This document shows, one piece after another, positions 1 to 8,353 of a stretch of DNA of 26,690 nucleotides. How positions within the stretch are numbered: position 1 is the stretch's first letter; every line of letters begins with the position of its first letter. The notes beneath the pieces were generated by a model. The model was not told the DNA's origin and made no database searches. It saw only the letters and a list, made by a program, of their open reading frames with translations. A program made the translations under genes and the position numbers. Where the stretch lies: positions 1 through 26,690 of the forward strand of contig JADGON010000041.1 of the NCBI GenBank assembly GCA_017882945.1, written 5' to 3'. This stretch comes from Acidimicrobiia bacterium. GTDB taxonomy: Bacteria; Actinomycetota; Acidimicrobiia; IMCC26256; JAENVU01.

Positions 1-267
1 CTGCGGGTCTTCGACGATCTGGCCGACCACCCCTTCGGGCGGATGCTCGGTCGCGGCCTGCTGGTCACCATCAACTCGGACGATCCCGCCTACTTCGGCG
101 GGTACATCGCGGACAACTACGCCGCGACCGCGGCCGCGCTCGGGCTGGATCGGGACCAGCTGGTCGAGGTCGCGCGCAACTCGTTCGTGGCGTCGTTCCT
201 CGACGATGCCGCCGTCCGGGGCCATCTCGGGGCGCTCGACGAATGGGTCCGGCGGCCCCTGGCGTAG
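1..267 (+). CDS. Adenosine deaminase superfamily protein, probably adenine deaminase (3' end only)
   Basis: The reading frame is open from the first base and ends at TAG 265-267, giving the last 88 residues of a protein that normally has about 330-350. The diagnostic block is VTINSDDPAYFGGYIADNY, near residues 22-40. The SDDP pair matches the zinc- and catalysis-associated Asp pair of the adenosine/adenine deaminase TIM barrel, and the 'NSDDPAYFGGY' wording is typical of the adenine deaminase branch more than of classical adenosine deaminase. The protein would hydrolyse adenine (or adenosine) to hypoxanthine (or inosine) plus ammonia in the cytosol, for purine salvage. The rest of the protein is an alpha-helical C-terminus. 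The start and the N-terminal HxH zinc motif lie outside the window, so the substrate call is inference. The gene is unrelated in function to its neighbours. Confidence 0.85.
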   Translation: MRVFDDLADHPFGRMLGRGLLVTINSDDPAYFGGYIADNYAATAAALGLDRDQLVEVARNSFVASFLDDAAVRGHLGALDEWVRRPLA

Positions 268-299
268 GTACAGAAGTGATGATTAGGCTCCCACGTCAA

Positions 300-313
300 T
301 AAAGGGATCTTTA
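300..313. repeat. Short AT-rich inverted repeat upstream of the giant secreted protein
   Basis: TAAAG-GGAT-CTTTA, a perfect 5-bp inverted repeat with a 4-nt centre, lies in the only AT-rich patch (about 270-315) between the deaminase stop and the GTG start at 330. It ends 16 nt before that start. It could be a small operator, a 5'UTR hairpin or chance. A purine-rich ribosome site (AAGGGGG, 319-325) follows it and supports the GTG at 330. Confidence 0.25.
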
Positions 314-329
314 GGCGCAAGGGGGCAGG

Positions 330-3300
330 GTGACACGGAGGTCGGGCTGGGTGCGGCGGGCTGCGCTCGCCGCGTTGGTGGTGACGGGCATCGTCGCGGC
401 GCCGCTCGCGCTCGTGCCGATGACGGTGGCTCAGGCCGCCGGGGCGTGCGGTCCGCCCATCGTCAACCCGGTGGCCTGCGAGAACACGAAGACGGGCACG
501 CCGCCGAGCGACTGGCAGGTCAGCGGCGACGGCGACACCTCGATCCAGGGGTACTCCACGGCGATGAGCGTCAACGTCGGGGGGACCGTCTCGTTCAAGG
601 TCAAGTCGACGGCCTCGAGCTACCACATCGACATCCTTCGGCTCGGCTACTACCAGGGCAACGGCGCCCGGAAGGTCGCCGCGAACATCCGGCCCTCCGC
701 TTCGCTCCCGCAGACGCAACCTGCGTGCCTGACCGACGCGAGCTCGGGCCTCGTCGACTGCGGCAACTGGGGCGTCTCCGCGTCGTGGGCGGTGCCCGCG
801 GACGCGGTCTCGGGTCTCTACATCGCGCATCTCGTGCGCGACGACACCGGCGGCTCGAGCCAGATCTGGTTCGTCGTGCGCGACGACTCCAGTCACTCCG
901 ACATGCTCGTGCAAGCGTCCGACACGACGTGGGAGGCGTACAACACGTACGGCGGCAACAGCCTGTACACGTGTGGCGGCGGGTGCCCGGTCGGGAACCC
1001 GCAGGGATACAAGGCGGCGTACAAGGTGTCGTACAACCGCCCGTTCACCCCGTCTGCGGACGTCGGGCGCGCGAACCCGTACTACGCCGAGTTCCCGATG
1101 ATCCGATTCCTCGAGGCCAACGGGTACGACCTGAGCTACACCACGGGCGGCGACGTCGACCGGAGCGCATCGCTGCTCCTCAACCACAAGGTCTTCGTGT
1201 CGTCGGGTCACGACGAATATTGGTCGGGCACCCAGCGCGCCAATGTGGAAGCGGCACGCGACGCAGGTGTGAGCCTGGCGTTCTTCAGTGGCAACGAGGT
1301 CTTCTGGAAGACGCGATGGGAGGCCAGCATCGACGGCAGCAACACGCCGCGCCGCACGCTGGTGACGTACAAGGAGACCCACTTCAACGCGGTCGTCGAT
1401 CCACAGGGCCCCGCGACCTGGACCGGGACGTGGCGCGACCCGCGGTTCAGTCCACCGGGTGACGGCGGGCGGCCGGAGAACGCGCTGACGGGGCAGTACT
1501 TCAGCGTGAACGCGGGCACTGCGGACATCAAGGTGCCGGCCGCGAACGGGAAGCTGCGGCTGTGGCGCAACACCGCCGCGGCGACGTTGGGCACCGGTCA
1601 GACGCTGACGCTCGGTTCCGGCATCGGGACGCTCGGCTACGAGTGGGATCTCGACATCGACAACGGGTTCCGGCCCGCCGGCCTGCTCGACCTCTCGACC
1701 ACGACCGTCGACGTGCCCCAGGCGTTCACGCGTGACTACGGCACCGACGTCTACCCGGCGACGCTCACCCACCACCTGACGCTGTACCGCGCCCCGAGTG
1801 GTGCGCTGGTGTTCGGCTCGGGGACGGTCCAGTGGGCCTGGGGTCTCGACAGCACCAACCCGAATGGCGGTGCACCCGATCGCAACATGCAGCAGGCGAC
1901 CGTCAACCTGTTCGCCGACATGGGTGCGCAGCCGTTCTCCCTCCAGTCGGGGCTGGTCGCCGCGTCCAAGACGACCGACACCACGGCGCCGACCTCGGTG
2001 ATCACGTCGCCGGCCGCGAACGCCAACCTGGTCGACGGCAACCAGGTGACCGTCACCGGGACGGCAGCCGACACCGGCGGCGGCACGGTGGCCGGCGTCG
2101 AAGTCTCGACGGACGGCGGCACCACCTGGCACCCCGCCGACGGGACGACATCGTGGTCGTACTCCTGGATCGTCCGCGGCAGCCCGACGTCTCGGGTGAT
2201 GTCGCGTGCGGTCGACGACAGCGGGAACCTCGAGAGCCCGGCGGCGGGGAACGTCGTCAACGTGGCGTGCCCGTGCTCGGTGTTCGGCACGAGCACGCCG
2301 GCGATCGCCGACGCGGGCGACAATGCCTCGGTCGTGCTCGGCATGAAGTTCACGACGGACGTGTTCGGCACGGTCAGCGGGATGCGCTTCTACAAGGCCG
2401 CGACCAACACGGGCACGCACGTCGGCACGCTCTGGACCTCGACCGGTCAGCAGCTCGCGTCGGCCACCTTCACCGGTGAATCGGCCTCCGGGTGGCAGAC
2501 GGTGAGCTTCTCGCCGCCCGTGGTGATCGGCCCGAACACCACGTATGTCGTGTCGTACATCGCGCCGAAGGGTCACTACTCGGACGATGTGAACTACTTC
2601 TACCCACCCCCGGCGCCGAATGGCTTCGGCGTGGTGGACAGCGCGCCGCTGCACGCCGTGCGCCAGACCGGCGGGAACATCAACGGCGTGTTCTCGTACA
2701 GCGCCACGAACGTGTTCCCCACGAGCGCGGACTTCGGCGACAACTACTGGGTCGACGCGATCTTCACGCCGTCGGCACCCCCGGGCGCGCCCACCAATGT
2801 GACCGCGACCGCGGGGTACAGCTCAGCGGGTGTGAGCTGGACCGCGACCGGTGGGCCGGCGAGCAGCTACACCGTGACGCCCTTCATCGGCTCGACCGCA
2901 CAGCCGTCGACCACGATCACGGGGGTTCCGGCGCCGACCGCCACGACCATCTCGGGCCTGACCAACGGCGTGACCTACACGTTCGTCGTCACGCCGGGGA
3001 GCCCCGCCGGCGCGGGACCACCGTCCGGCGCGTCGAACGCGGTGACGCCGTCGGCGACGGCGTCGGTGGTCATCAACGGCGGCTTCGAAGGTGGATTGCC
3101 ACCGTGGACCGCGGGCGCGGTCACGAAGCCGACCGTGACCTCGACTCGCGCGCACAGCGGGACGTCCTCGGCGGTCTTGGGGATCGTGTCGGGCCAGGAG
3201 CCCAGCGGCGACAGCACGTTGAGCCAGACGCTGACCGTCCCGCCCGGAACGTCGACGTTGAGCTTCTGGTACTGGCCGGTCACCGTGGACGGGACGTGCT

Positions 3301-6300
3301 CGGGAACCTGCCCGTTCGACTACGAAGAAGCCCAGATCCGGAGCACGGGTGGGGCGACCTTGGCCTCGATCTTCAAGAGCAACTCGAACGGGTCGGGCTG
3401 GACGCAGGTCAATTTCAACACCAGCGCGTATGCAGGGCAGACGATCGTCCTGTACTTCAATGTGCACTCGGACGGCTCGAGCCCGCCAGATGACTCGTCG
3501 ATGTACCTCGACGACGTCACGCTCAACGGCGCCGGCGGGCTGACGGCACCGGCCGCGCCGACGGGGGTCACCGCGGCCGCGGGGAACGCGCAGGCGACGG
3601 TGAGCTGGACCGCGCCCGCCAACGGTGGGAGTGCGATCACGAGCTACACGGTGACGCCATTCATCGGGACGACCGCGCAGACGCCGACGACGGTGACCGG
3701 CTCGCCGCCCGCGACGACCGCCACGGTGACCGGACTCACGAACGGAACTGCGTACACGTTCGTGGCGACCGCGACGAATGCCGTGGGCACGGGTCCAGCT
3801 TCGGCCGCGTCGAGCGCGGTGACGCCGACCGGGCCGACGGTCCCGGCGGCGCCGACGGGGGTCACCGCAGTCGCGGGGAACGCGCAGGCGACGGTGAGCT
3901 GGACCGCGCCCGCCAACGGTGGGAGTGCGATCACGAGCTACACGGTGACGCCGTTCATCGGGACGACCGCGCAGACGCCGACGACGGTGTCCGGCTCGCC
4001 TCCGGCGATCTCGGTGACGGTGACGGGCCTGCTCAACGGGAGCACCCACACGTTCACGGTGACGGCGACGAACGCCATCGGTACCGGTCCGGTGTCCGCC
4101 CCGTCGAATGCGGTGATCCCGATCGCGCCGACTGCGCCGTCGGCGCCGAGCTCGGTCACCGCGACCGCGGGGAACGCGCAGGCGACCGTCAGCTGGAGCG
4201 CGCCCGCGAACAGCGGGAGTGCGATCACGAGCTACACGGTGAGGCCGTTCATCGGGACGACCGCGCAGACGTCGACGACGGTCAGCGGGTCGCCGCCGGC
4301 AACTTCGGTGGTGGTGACCGGGCTCACGAACGGCACCGCGTACACATTCACGGTGACCGCCACGAACGGCATCGGAACCGGTCCGGCCTCTGCCGCGTCG
4401 AGCGCGGTGACCCCAACGGGACCGATGGCTCCGAGCGCGCCGACTGGAGTGACCGCGGCGGCCGGAATCGGCGCGGCCACGGTGAGCTGGAGCGCGCCTG
4501 CGAACAACGGGAGTGCGATCACGAGCTACACGGTGACGCCGTTCATCGGGACGACCGCGCAGACACCGGCGACGGTCAGCGGGTCGCCGCCGGCGACGTC
4601 CGTGACCGTGTCGGGGCTGACGAACGGCACCGCGTACACGTTCACGGTGACCGCCACGAACGGCATCGGAACCGGTCCGGCTTCAGCCGCGTCGAACGCC
4701 GTCACGCCGACCGCGCCGACCGCGCCGTCGGCGCCGACCGCGGTCACCGCGACCGGAGGCAACGGCTCGGCGACGATCAGCTGGGTCGCTCCGGCCAACG
4801 GTGGGAGCGCGATCACGAGCTACACGGTGACGCCGTTCATCGGGACGACGGCCCAGACCCCGACCACCGTGACCGGTTCGCCGCCGAACACCCTGGTCAC
4901 CCGCACCGGGCTCACCAACGGGACGACCTACACGTTCACGGTCGCGGCGACCAACGCCGTGGGGACGAGCGCGCCCTCGACCGCATCGAACGCGGTGACC
5001 CCCGCCGCGACGGTGACGCCACCCGCATTCGTCCAGCAGACGTCGGCCCAGTCGGGGTTCACGACTGCGCTGCCGTTGACTCCGCCATCGAACATCACGA
5101 CGGGCAATCGGCTGGTGGTGATGGTCGGCGTGTGGAGCAGCAGCCGGGCGACGGCGCAAACGGTGACCGACGCGGCAGGCAACGTGTACACGAAGCTGCT
5201 GAGCTTCGCCGCTGCGGACGACACCGAGATGAGTGTGTGGTCGGCGCCGATCACCGCGGGCGGGGGCACGCGGCCGGTGGTCACCGTCACGCCGACCTCC
5301 GGCGCGGATGTTGGGGCGACGGTGGTCGAGTACTCGGGTCTGTCGAGCGCGGCGGGCGCGGCCGTGGTCGATCAGCTGGACTCCGCGAGTGGTCATACGA
5401 GCGCGGCTGCGACCGTGGCTTCAGGTGCAACCTCGCCGACGAATGCCGGCAATGAGCTCGCGGTCGGCTTCTACGCCGACTCCGGGTTCGGCACCGCGCT
5501 GACCGCGGGTGCCGGATTCACCCAGCGGGTGAACATGTCCCCGAACGCCAACATGGATCTCCTCGTCCAGGACCAGGTCGTCGGCCAGGGCGCGACCCCG
5601 AGCTCGCAGGTCGGGACGGGTGCGAACACCGACTGGCTCGCCGCGACGGTCGTGTTGAAGTCCGGCGCGGCGGTCCCGCCGACCGCGCCGTCGGCGCCGA
5701 CGGGGGTGACCGCGTCCGCGGGCAACGGGTCGGCGTTGGTGAGCTGGGTTGCGCCGCCGAACGGCGGGAGTGCGATCACGAGCTACACGGTGACGCCGTT
5801 CGCCGGCACAACCGCGCTGACGCCGACCACCGTGGCCGGCTCGCCACCGGGGACCACGGTGTCCGTCACGGGACTCACGAACGGGACGGCGTACACATTC
5901 ACGGTGACCGCGACGAACGCAGTCGGGACGAGCCCGGCCTCGGCCGCGTCGAATGCGGTGACGCCTTCGGCGTCTGTAGCTGCACCCGCGTTCGTGCAGC
6001 AGATCTCCGCGCAGAACGGGCGCACGTCGGGGCTGACCTTGCGGCCGGCGGCGAACGTCGTGGCCGGGAACCGGCTGGTCGTACTGGTCGGGGTGTGGAA
6101 CAGCAGCGGGGCGACCGCGAGCGCGGTCACGGACACCGCCGGGAACACGTACACCGAGCTGATGCACTTCGCCGCAGCAGACAAGACCGAGATGAGCGTG
6201 TGGTCGGCTCCGATCACGCTGGGCGGAGGGACGCGACCGACGCTCACGGTGTCGCAGACGTCCGCCGCGGACGTCGGCGCGACCGTGCTCGAGTACAAGG

Positions 6301-6632
6301 GTCTGTCGAGCGCGGCGGGTGCCGGGATCGTCGATCAGAAGGTCTCGGCGAGCGGCCGGACCAGTGCCGCCGCAACGGTGGCCTCGGGCGCGACGGCGGC
6401 GACGACCGCGGGCAACGAGCTCGCGCTCGGCTTCTACGTCGACTCCGGCTTCGGCACGCTCCTGACTGCCGGATCCGGATTCACGCAGCGGGTCAACCTG
6501 TCGCCGAACGCCAACATGGACCTGCTCGTCGAGGATCAGGCCGCCGGCGCCGGAGCCACCCCCAACGCCCGCTTCGGCACCGGCGCCAACACCGACTGGC
6601 TCGCCGCCACCGTCGTCCTCAAGGGCCAGTAA
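330..6632 (+). CDS. Giant secreted modular protein: N,N-dimethylformamidase-like head, Ig, DUF4082-like, carbohydrate-binding-like, FN3 array
   Basis: 2100 aa, starting at GTG 330 behind AAGGGGG with a 4-nt gap. Residues 1-38 form a Sec-type signal peptide: an Arg-rich n-region, a hydrophobic core and a likely cut near AQA/AGA. Modules in order: about 45-540, a domain like the C-terminal part of the N,N-dimethylformamidase large subunit, with blocks AYNTYGGNSLY (from residue 203), GHDEYW (293-298) and SGNEVFW (320-326); about 550-645, bacterial Ig-like; about 649-814, DUF4082-like; about 818-908, FN3; about 912-1070, a jelly-roll carbohydrate-binding-like module beginning INGGFE; 1073-1562, five tandem FN3 of 98 aa; about 1563-1780, a beta-rich module; then a seventh FN3 and a second copy of the beta-rich module to the end. 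In known DMFase the head is an iron-dependent amidohydrolase; activity here is not demonstrated. No sortase motif or C-terminal membrane helix is visible, so the protein is probably released or held non-covalently. The substrate is unknown. Confidence 0.9.
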   Translation: MTRRSGWVRRAALAALVVTGIVAAPLALVPMTVAQAAGACGPPIVNPVACENTKTGTPPSDWQVSGDGDTSIQGYSTAMSVNVGGTVSFKVKSTASSYHIDILRLGYYQGNGARKVAANIRPSASLPQTQPACLTDASSGLVDCGNWGVSASWAVPADAVSGLYIAHLVRDDTGGSSQIWFVVRDDSSHSDMLVQASDTTWEAYNTYGGNSLYTCGGGCPVGNPQGYKAAYKVSYNRPFTPSADVGRANPYYAEFPMIRFLEANGYDLSYTTGGDVDRSASLLLNHKVFVSSGHDEYWSGTQRANVEAARDAGVSLAFFSGNEVFWKTRWEASIDGSNTPRRTLVTYKETHFNAVVDPQGPATWTGTWRDPRFSPPGDGGRPENALTGQYFSVNAGTADIKVPAANGKLRLWRNTAAATLGTGQTLTLGSGIGTLGYEWDLDIDNGFRPAGLLDLSTTTVDVPQAFTRDYGTDVYPATLTHHLTLYRAPSGALVFGSGTVQWAWGLDSTNPNGGAPDRNMQQATVNLFADMGAQPFSLQSGLVAASKTTDTTAPTSVITSPAANANLVDGNQVTVTGTAADTGGGTVAGVEVSTDGGTTWHPADGTTSWSYSWIVRGSPTSRVMSRAVDDSGNLESPAAGNVVNVACPCSVFGTSTPAIADAGDNASVVLGMKFTTDVFGTVSGMRFYKAATNTGTHVGTLWTSTGQQLASATFTGESASGWQTVSFSPPVVIGPNTTYVVSYIAPKGHYSDDVNYFYPPPAPNGFGVVDSAPLHAVRQTGGNINGVFSYSATNVFPTSADFGDNYWVDAIFTPSAPPGAPTNVTATAGYSSAGVSWTATGGPASSYTVTPFIGSTAQPSTTITGVPAPTATTISGLTNGVTYTFVVTPGSPAGAGPPSGASNAVTPSATASVVINGGFEGGLPPWTAGAVTKPTVTSTRAHSGTSSAVLGIVSGQEPSGDSTLSQTLTVPPGTSTLSFWYWPVTVDGTCSGTCPFDYEEAQIRSTGGATLASIFKSNSNGSGWTQVNFNTSAYAGQTIVLYFNVHSDGSSPPDDSSMYLDDVTLNGAGGLTAPAAPTGVTAAAGNAQATVSWTAPANGGSAITSYTVTPFIGTTAQTPTTVTGSPPATTATVTGLTNGTAYTFVATATNAVGTGPASAASSAVTPTGPTVPAAPTGVTAVAGNAQATVSWTAPANGGSAITSYTVTPFIGTTAQTPTTVSGSPPAISVTVTGLLNGSTHTFTVTATNAIGTGPVSAPSNAVIPIAPTAPSAPSSVTATAGNAQATVSWSAPANSGSAITSYTVRPFIGTTAQTSTTVSGSPPATSVVVTGLTNGTAYTFTVTATNGIGTGPASAASSAVTPTGPMAPSAPTGVTAAAGIGAATVSWSAPANNGSAITSYTVTPFIGTTAQTPATVSGSPPATSVTVSGLTNGTAYTFTVTATNGIGTGPASAASNAVTPTAPTAPSAPTAVTATGGNGSATISWVAPANGGSAITSYTVTPFIGTTAQTPTTVTGSPPNTLVTRTGLTNGTTYTFTVAATNAVGTSAPSTASNAVTPAATVTPPAFVQQTSAQSGFTTALPLTPPSNITTGNRLVVMVGVWSSSRATAQTVTDAAGNVYTKLLSFAAADDTEMSVWSAPITAGGGTRPVVTVTPTSGADVGATVVEYSGLSSAAGAAVVDQLDSASGHTSAAATVASGATSPTNAGNELAVGFYADSGFGTALTAGAGFTQRVNMSPNANMDLLVQDQVVGQGATPSSQVGTGANTDWLAATVVLKSGAAVPPTAPSAPTGVTASAGNGSALVSWVAPPNGGSAITSYTVTPFAGTTALTPTTVAGSPPGTTVSVTGLTNGTAYTFTVTATNAVGTSPASAASNAVTPSASVAAPAFVQQISAQNGRTSGLTLRPAANVVAGNRLVVLVGVWNSSGATASAVTDTAGNTYTELMHFAAADKTEMSVWSAPITLGGGTRPTLTVSQTSAADVGATVLEYKGLSSAAGAGIVDQKVSASGRTSAAATVASGATAATTAGNELALGFYVDSGFGTLLTAGSGFTQRVNLSPNANMDLLVEDQAAGAGATPNARFGTGANTDWLAATVVLKGQ
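3546..5015 (+). repeat. Five tandem 294-bp repeats encoding FN3 domains
   Basis: Five head-to-tail copies start near 3546, 3840, 4134, 4428 and 4722, each exactly 294 bp (98 codons) with no indels. Every copy contains an almost invariant DNA core encoding GSAITSYTVTPFIGTTAQT; a related copy lies at about 5676-5970 and a more distant one at about 2780-3050. The array forms the stalk of the giant secreted protein. Strong identity at DNA level and fixed period indicate recent duplication or gene conversion within the array. Confidence 0.9.
4722..6632 (+). repeat. Duplicated ~950-bp block: FN3 plus beta-rich module
   Basis: FN3 copy 5 plus the following beta-rich module (4722 to about 5670) is repeated as FN3 copy 7 plus the C-terminal module (about 5672-6632). 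The two modules align without major gaps. Shared strings include NRLVV, VGVW, SSAADVGATV-like, YSGLSSAAGA/YKGLSSAAGA, DSGFGT, SPNANMDLLV and GTGANTDWLAATVVLK. This shows a block duplication larger than one domain. I do not have a family name for the beta-rich module. Confidence 0.8.
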
Positions 6633-6655
6633 CCCCGCCGACCGAGCGGCCGGGG
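6633..6655. terminator. GC-rich hairpin directly after the giant gene
   Basis: CCCCGCCG (6633-6640), a 6-nt loop, then CGGCCGGGG (6647-6655) form an 8-bp stem with one bulged base, starting at the base after the TAA stop. There is no T-tract, so it is not a classic intrinsic terminator. It lies between two convergent genes and could stop or pause transcription from either side. Confidence 0.45.
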
Positions 6656-6716
6656 TGAGCCCGGTCGCCCGGCCCGGCGGCGCGTTCGGTCGAGCCGGAA
6701 CCGTGACGCGCGAGAG

Positions 6717-7529
6717 CTACTCGGGATCGATCTGCCAGTTGGGCTCGCGGTGTTCGGCGAAGGCACGCGGACCCTCCTCCTGGTCGGGATGCCCCCACAT
6801 CGAGACGAGCTCGCCCGCGCCGGCGCGGCAGGCGTCGGTGAGCCCCATCTCGAGCGCGCCCCACAGCGCCCTCTTTGTCGCGCGCATGGCTGCGGGGGAG
6901 TTCCGCGCGATCTTCTCCGCGAGCGCCTGAGCCTCGTCGCGCAGCTGCTCCGGTGGGTCGACCACCTGGCTGATCATTCCGAGCTCGTAGGCCCGTTGCG
7001 CGGAGAGCCGCTCGGACCTCCCGACGAATGCCATCCGCATCACGGCCTCGACCGGCATCTTGCGCATCAGCCCGATCGCCTCGATCGCAACCACCTGGCC
7101 GACCGAGACGTGTGGGTCGAAGAACTGCGCATCCGACGCCGCGATCACGATGTCTGCGTCGGCGACCCAATGGAACGCCCCGCCCACGCACAGACCGTTG
7201 ACCGCCGTGATCACCGGCTTCCACACCTCCTGGTGCCACGCGGTGAAGTGCAGGTCGAAGTTCGCGACCGAGTCGCGATACCGCTCCATGCCCTGGCCGT
7301 CGGTCGCGATCTCGTTGACGTCGACGCCGGTCTGGAAGGCCCGCCCTTCGCCGGTGTGCACGATGACGCGCACCTCCGGGTCCGCGTCGAGCTCCTTCCA
7401 CGCGACGGCGAACTCGTCGCGCATCTGGGCCGACATCGCGTTGAGCTGCTCGGGACGGTTGTTGATCAGCCAGCCGACGGGACCGCGGCGTTCCACGATC
7501 AGGCAGTCGAACGACGAGTACTTCACCAC
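6717..7529 (-). CDS. Enoyl-CoA hydratase/isomerase family protein, copy 1 (both catalytic Glu replaced by His)
   Basis: 270 aa with a crotonase fold. The oxyanion-hole region is present (AFQTGVDV near 65-72 and NGLCVGGAF 111-119), as is the usual C-terminal helical part. The two acid/base glutamates of classical enoyl-CoA hydratase (Glu144 and Glu164 of the rat enzyme, 20 residues apart) are occupied by His120 and His140, also 20 apart, in the blocks GGAFHW and FFDPHVSVGQV. It should bind an acyl-CoA but may not catalyse simple hydration. The GTG start at 7529 lies two bases behind the previous stop, with GGGGAAGG upstream; a second GTG follows immediately and is an alternative start. It is the last gene of a four-gene leftward operon and a close paralogue of the gene just upstream. 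Confidence 0.88.
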   Translation of the reverse strand: MVKYSSFDCLIVERRGPVGWLINNRPEQLNAMSAQMRDEFAVAWKELDADPEVRVIVHTGEGRAFQTGVDVNEIATDGQGMERYRDSVANFDLHFTAWHQEVWKPVITAVNGLCVGGAFHWVADADIVIAASDAQFFDPHVSVGQVVAIEAIGLMRKMPVEAVMRMAFVGRSERLSAQRAYELGMISQVVDPPEQLRDEAQALAEKIARNSPAAMRATKRALWGALEMGLTDACRAGAGELVSMWGHPDQEEGPRAFAEHREPNWQIDPE

Positions 7530-7531
7530 AG

Positions 7532-8353
7532 TCAGCCTTCCCCGGGCATCGATGCATCAAGTGGGAGCCAGCGCGGCTCGCGCCGCTCGACGAACGCGAG
7601 CGGACCTTCCTCCTGGTCGGGATGGCCCCACATCGCCACGAGCTCCGAAGCACCGGCGTGGCAGGCGTCGCTCAGTCCGAGCTCCAGCGCGCCCCACAAC
7701 GCCTTCTTGGTCGCCCGCATCGCGGTGGGGGAATTCTGCGCGATCTTCTCGGCGAGCGCCATGGCTTCGTCGGCGAGCTGCTCGGGCGGGTCCACCACCT
7801 GGCTCAAGATCCCCAGCTCGTAGGCGCGCGACGCCGACAAGCGTTCGTGGCGTCCGGTCAGGGCCATGCGCATGATCGGCTCCATGGGGGACTTCCGCAC
7901 GAGCGCGATCGCTTCGTAGGCCGTGACCTGCCCGATCGACACGTGCGGGTCGAGGAAGGTCGCGTTGCTCGACGCGATGACGATGTCGGCGTCGGCGACG
8001 AAGTGGAGACCGCCGCCCGCGCACGTGCCGTTGACCGCGGCGATGACCGGCTTCCAGACCGAGTTGTGCCACGCAGTGAGCCGGAGCTCAGCCCGCTTGG
8101 TGCGCCGGGACTGCTCGCGCAACGCCTCCGGGTTCCGGCTCAGCTCGACGACATCGAGCCCGGTCTGGAACGCCGAGCCGGAGCCGATGTTGACGATGAC
8201 TCGAACGTCGGGATCGGCGTCGAGCCCGGCCCAGGCGCGCTCGAGCTCGTCGAGCATCACGGAGTTCATCGCGTTGCCGACCTCCGGCCGGTTGAACTGC
8301 AACCACCCCACTGCACCCCGCCGCTCCACGATCAGCGTCTCGAACGAAGTCAC
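7532..8353 (-). CDS. Enoyl-CoA hydratase/isomerase family protein, copy 2 (both catalytic Glu replaced by His)
   Basis: 273 aa crotonase-fold protein that aligns nearly gap-free with its downstream neighbour; the last 90 or so residues, including ERLSA, RAYELG, SQVVDPPEQL and MWGHPDQEEGP, are largely shared. As in that neighbour, the Glu144/Glu164 slots hold His117 (GGGLHF) and His137 (FLDPHVSIGQV), with the oxyanion-hole glycines intact. The GTG start at 8353 overlaps the stop of the acyl-CoA ligase gene as GTGA, so the two are translationally coupled. The role is probably an acyl-CoA step in the same pathway, perhaps as a heteromer with copy 1; this is inference from the tandem paralogy. 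Confidence 0.88.
   Translation of the reverse strand: MTSFETLIVERRGAVGWLQFNRPEVGNAMNSVMLDELERAWAGLDADPDVRVIVNIGSGSAFQTGLDVVELSRNPEALREQSRRTKRAELRLTAWHNSVWKPVIAAVNGTCAGGGLHFVADADIVIASSNATFLDPHVSIGQVTAYEAIALVRKSPMEPIMRMALTGRHERLSASRAYELGILSQVVDPPEQLADEAMALAEKIAQNSPTAMRATKKALWGALELGLSDACHAGASELVAMWGHPDQEEGPLAFVERREPRWLPLDASMPGEG

Noticed and set aside
117..2654. 845-codon open frame on the reverse strand opposite the giant secreted gene
   Set aside because: Arg/Val/Asp-rich, no family motif, and explained by high GC at third positions of the real gene; the forward protein has a signal peptide and recognisable domains.
3644..4816. Four 96-codon reverse-strand frames with regular 294-bp spacing
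   Set aside because: They mirror the FN3 repeats of the forward gene; their regularity comes only from the tandem array.
3546..5015. Regular repeats as a possible CRISPR array
   Set aside because: The period of 294 bp is in-frame coding sequence for FN3 domains; there are no short repeats with unique spacers.
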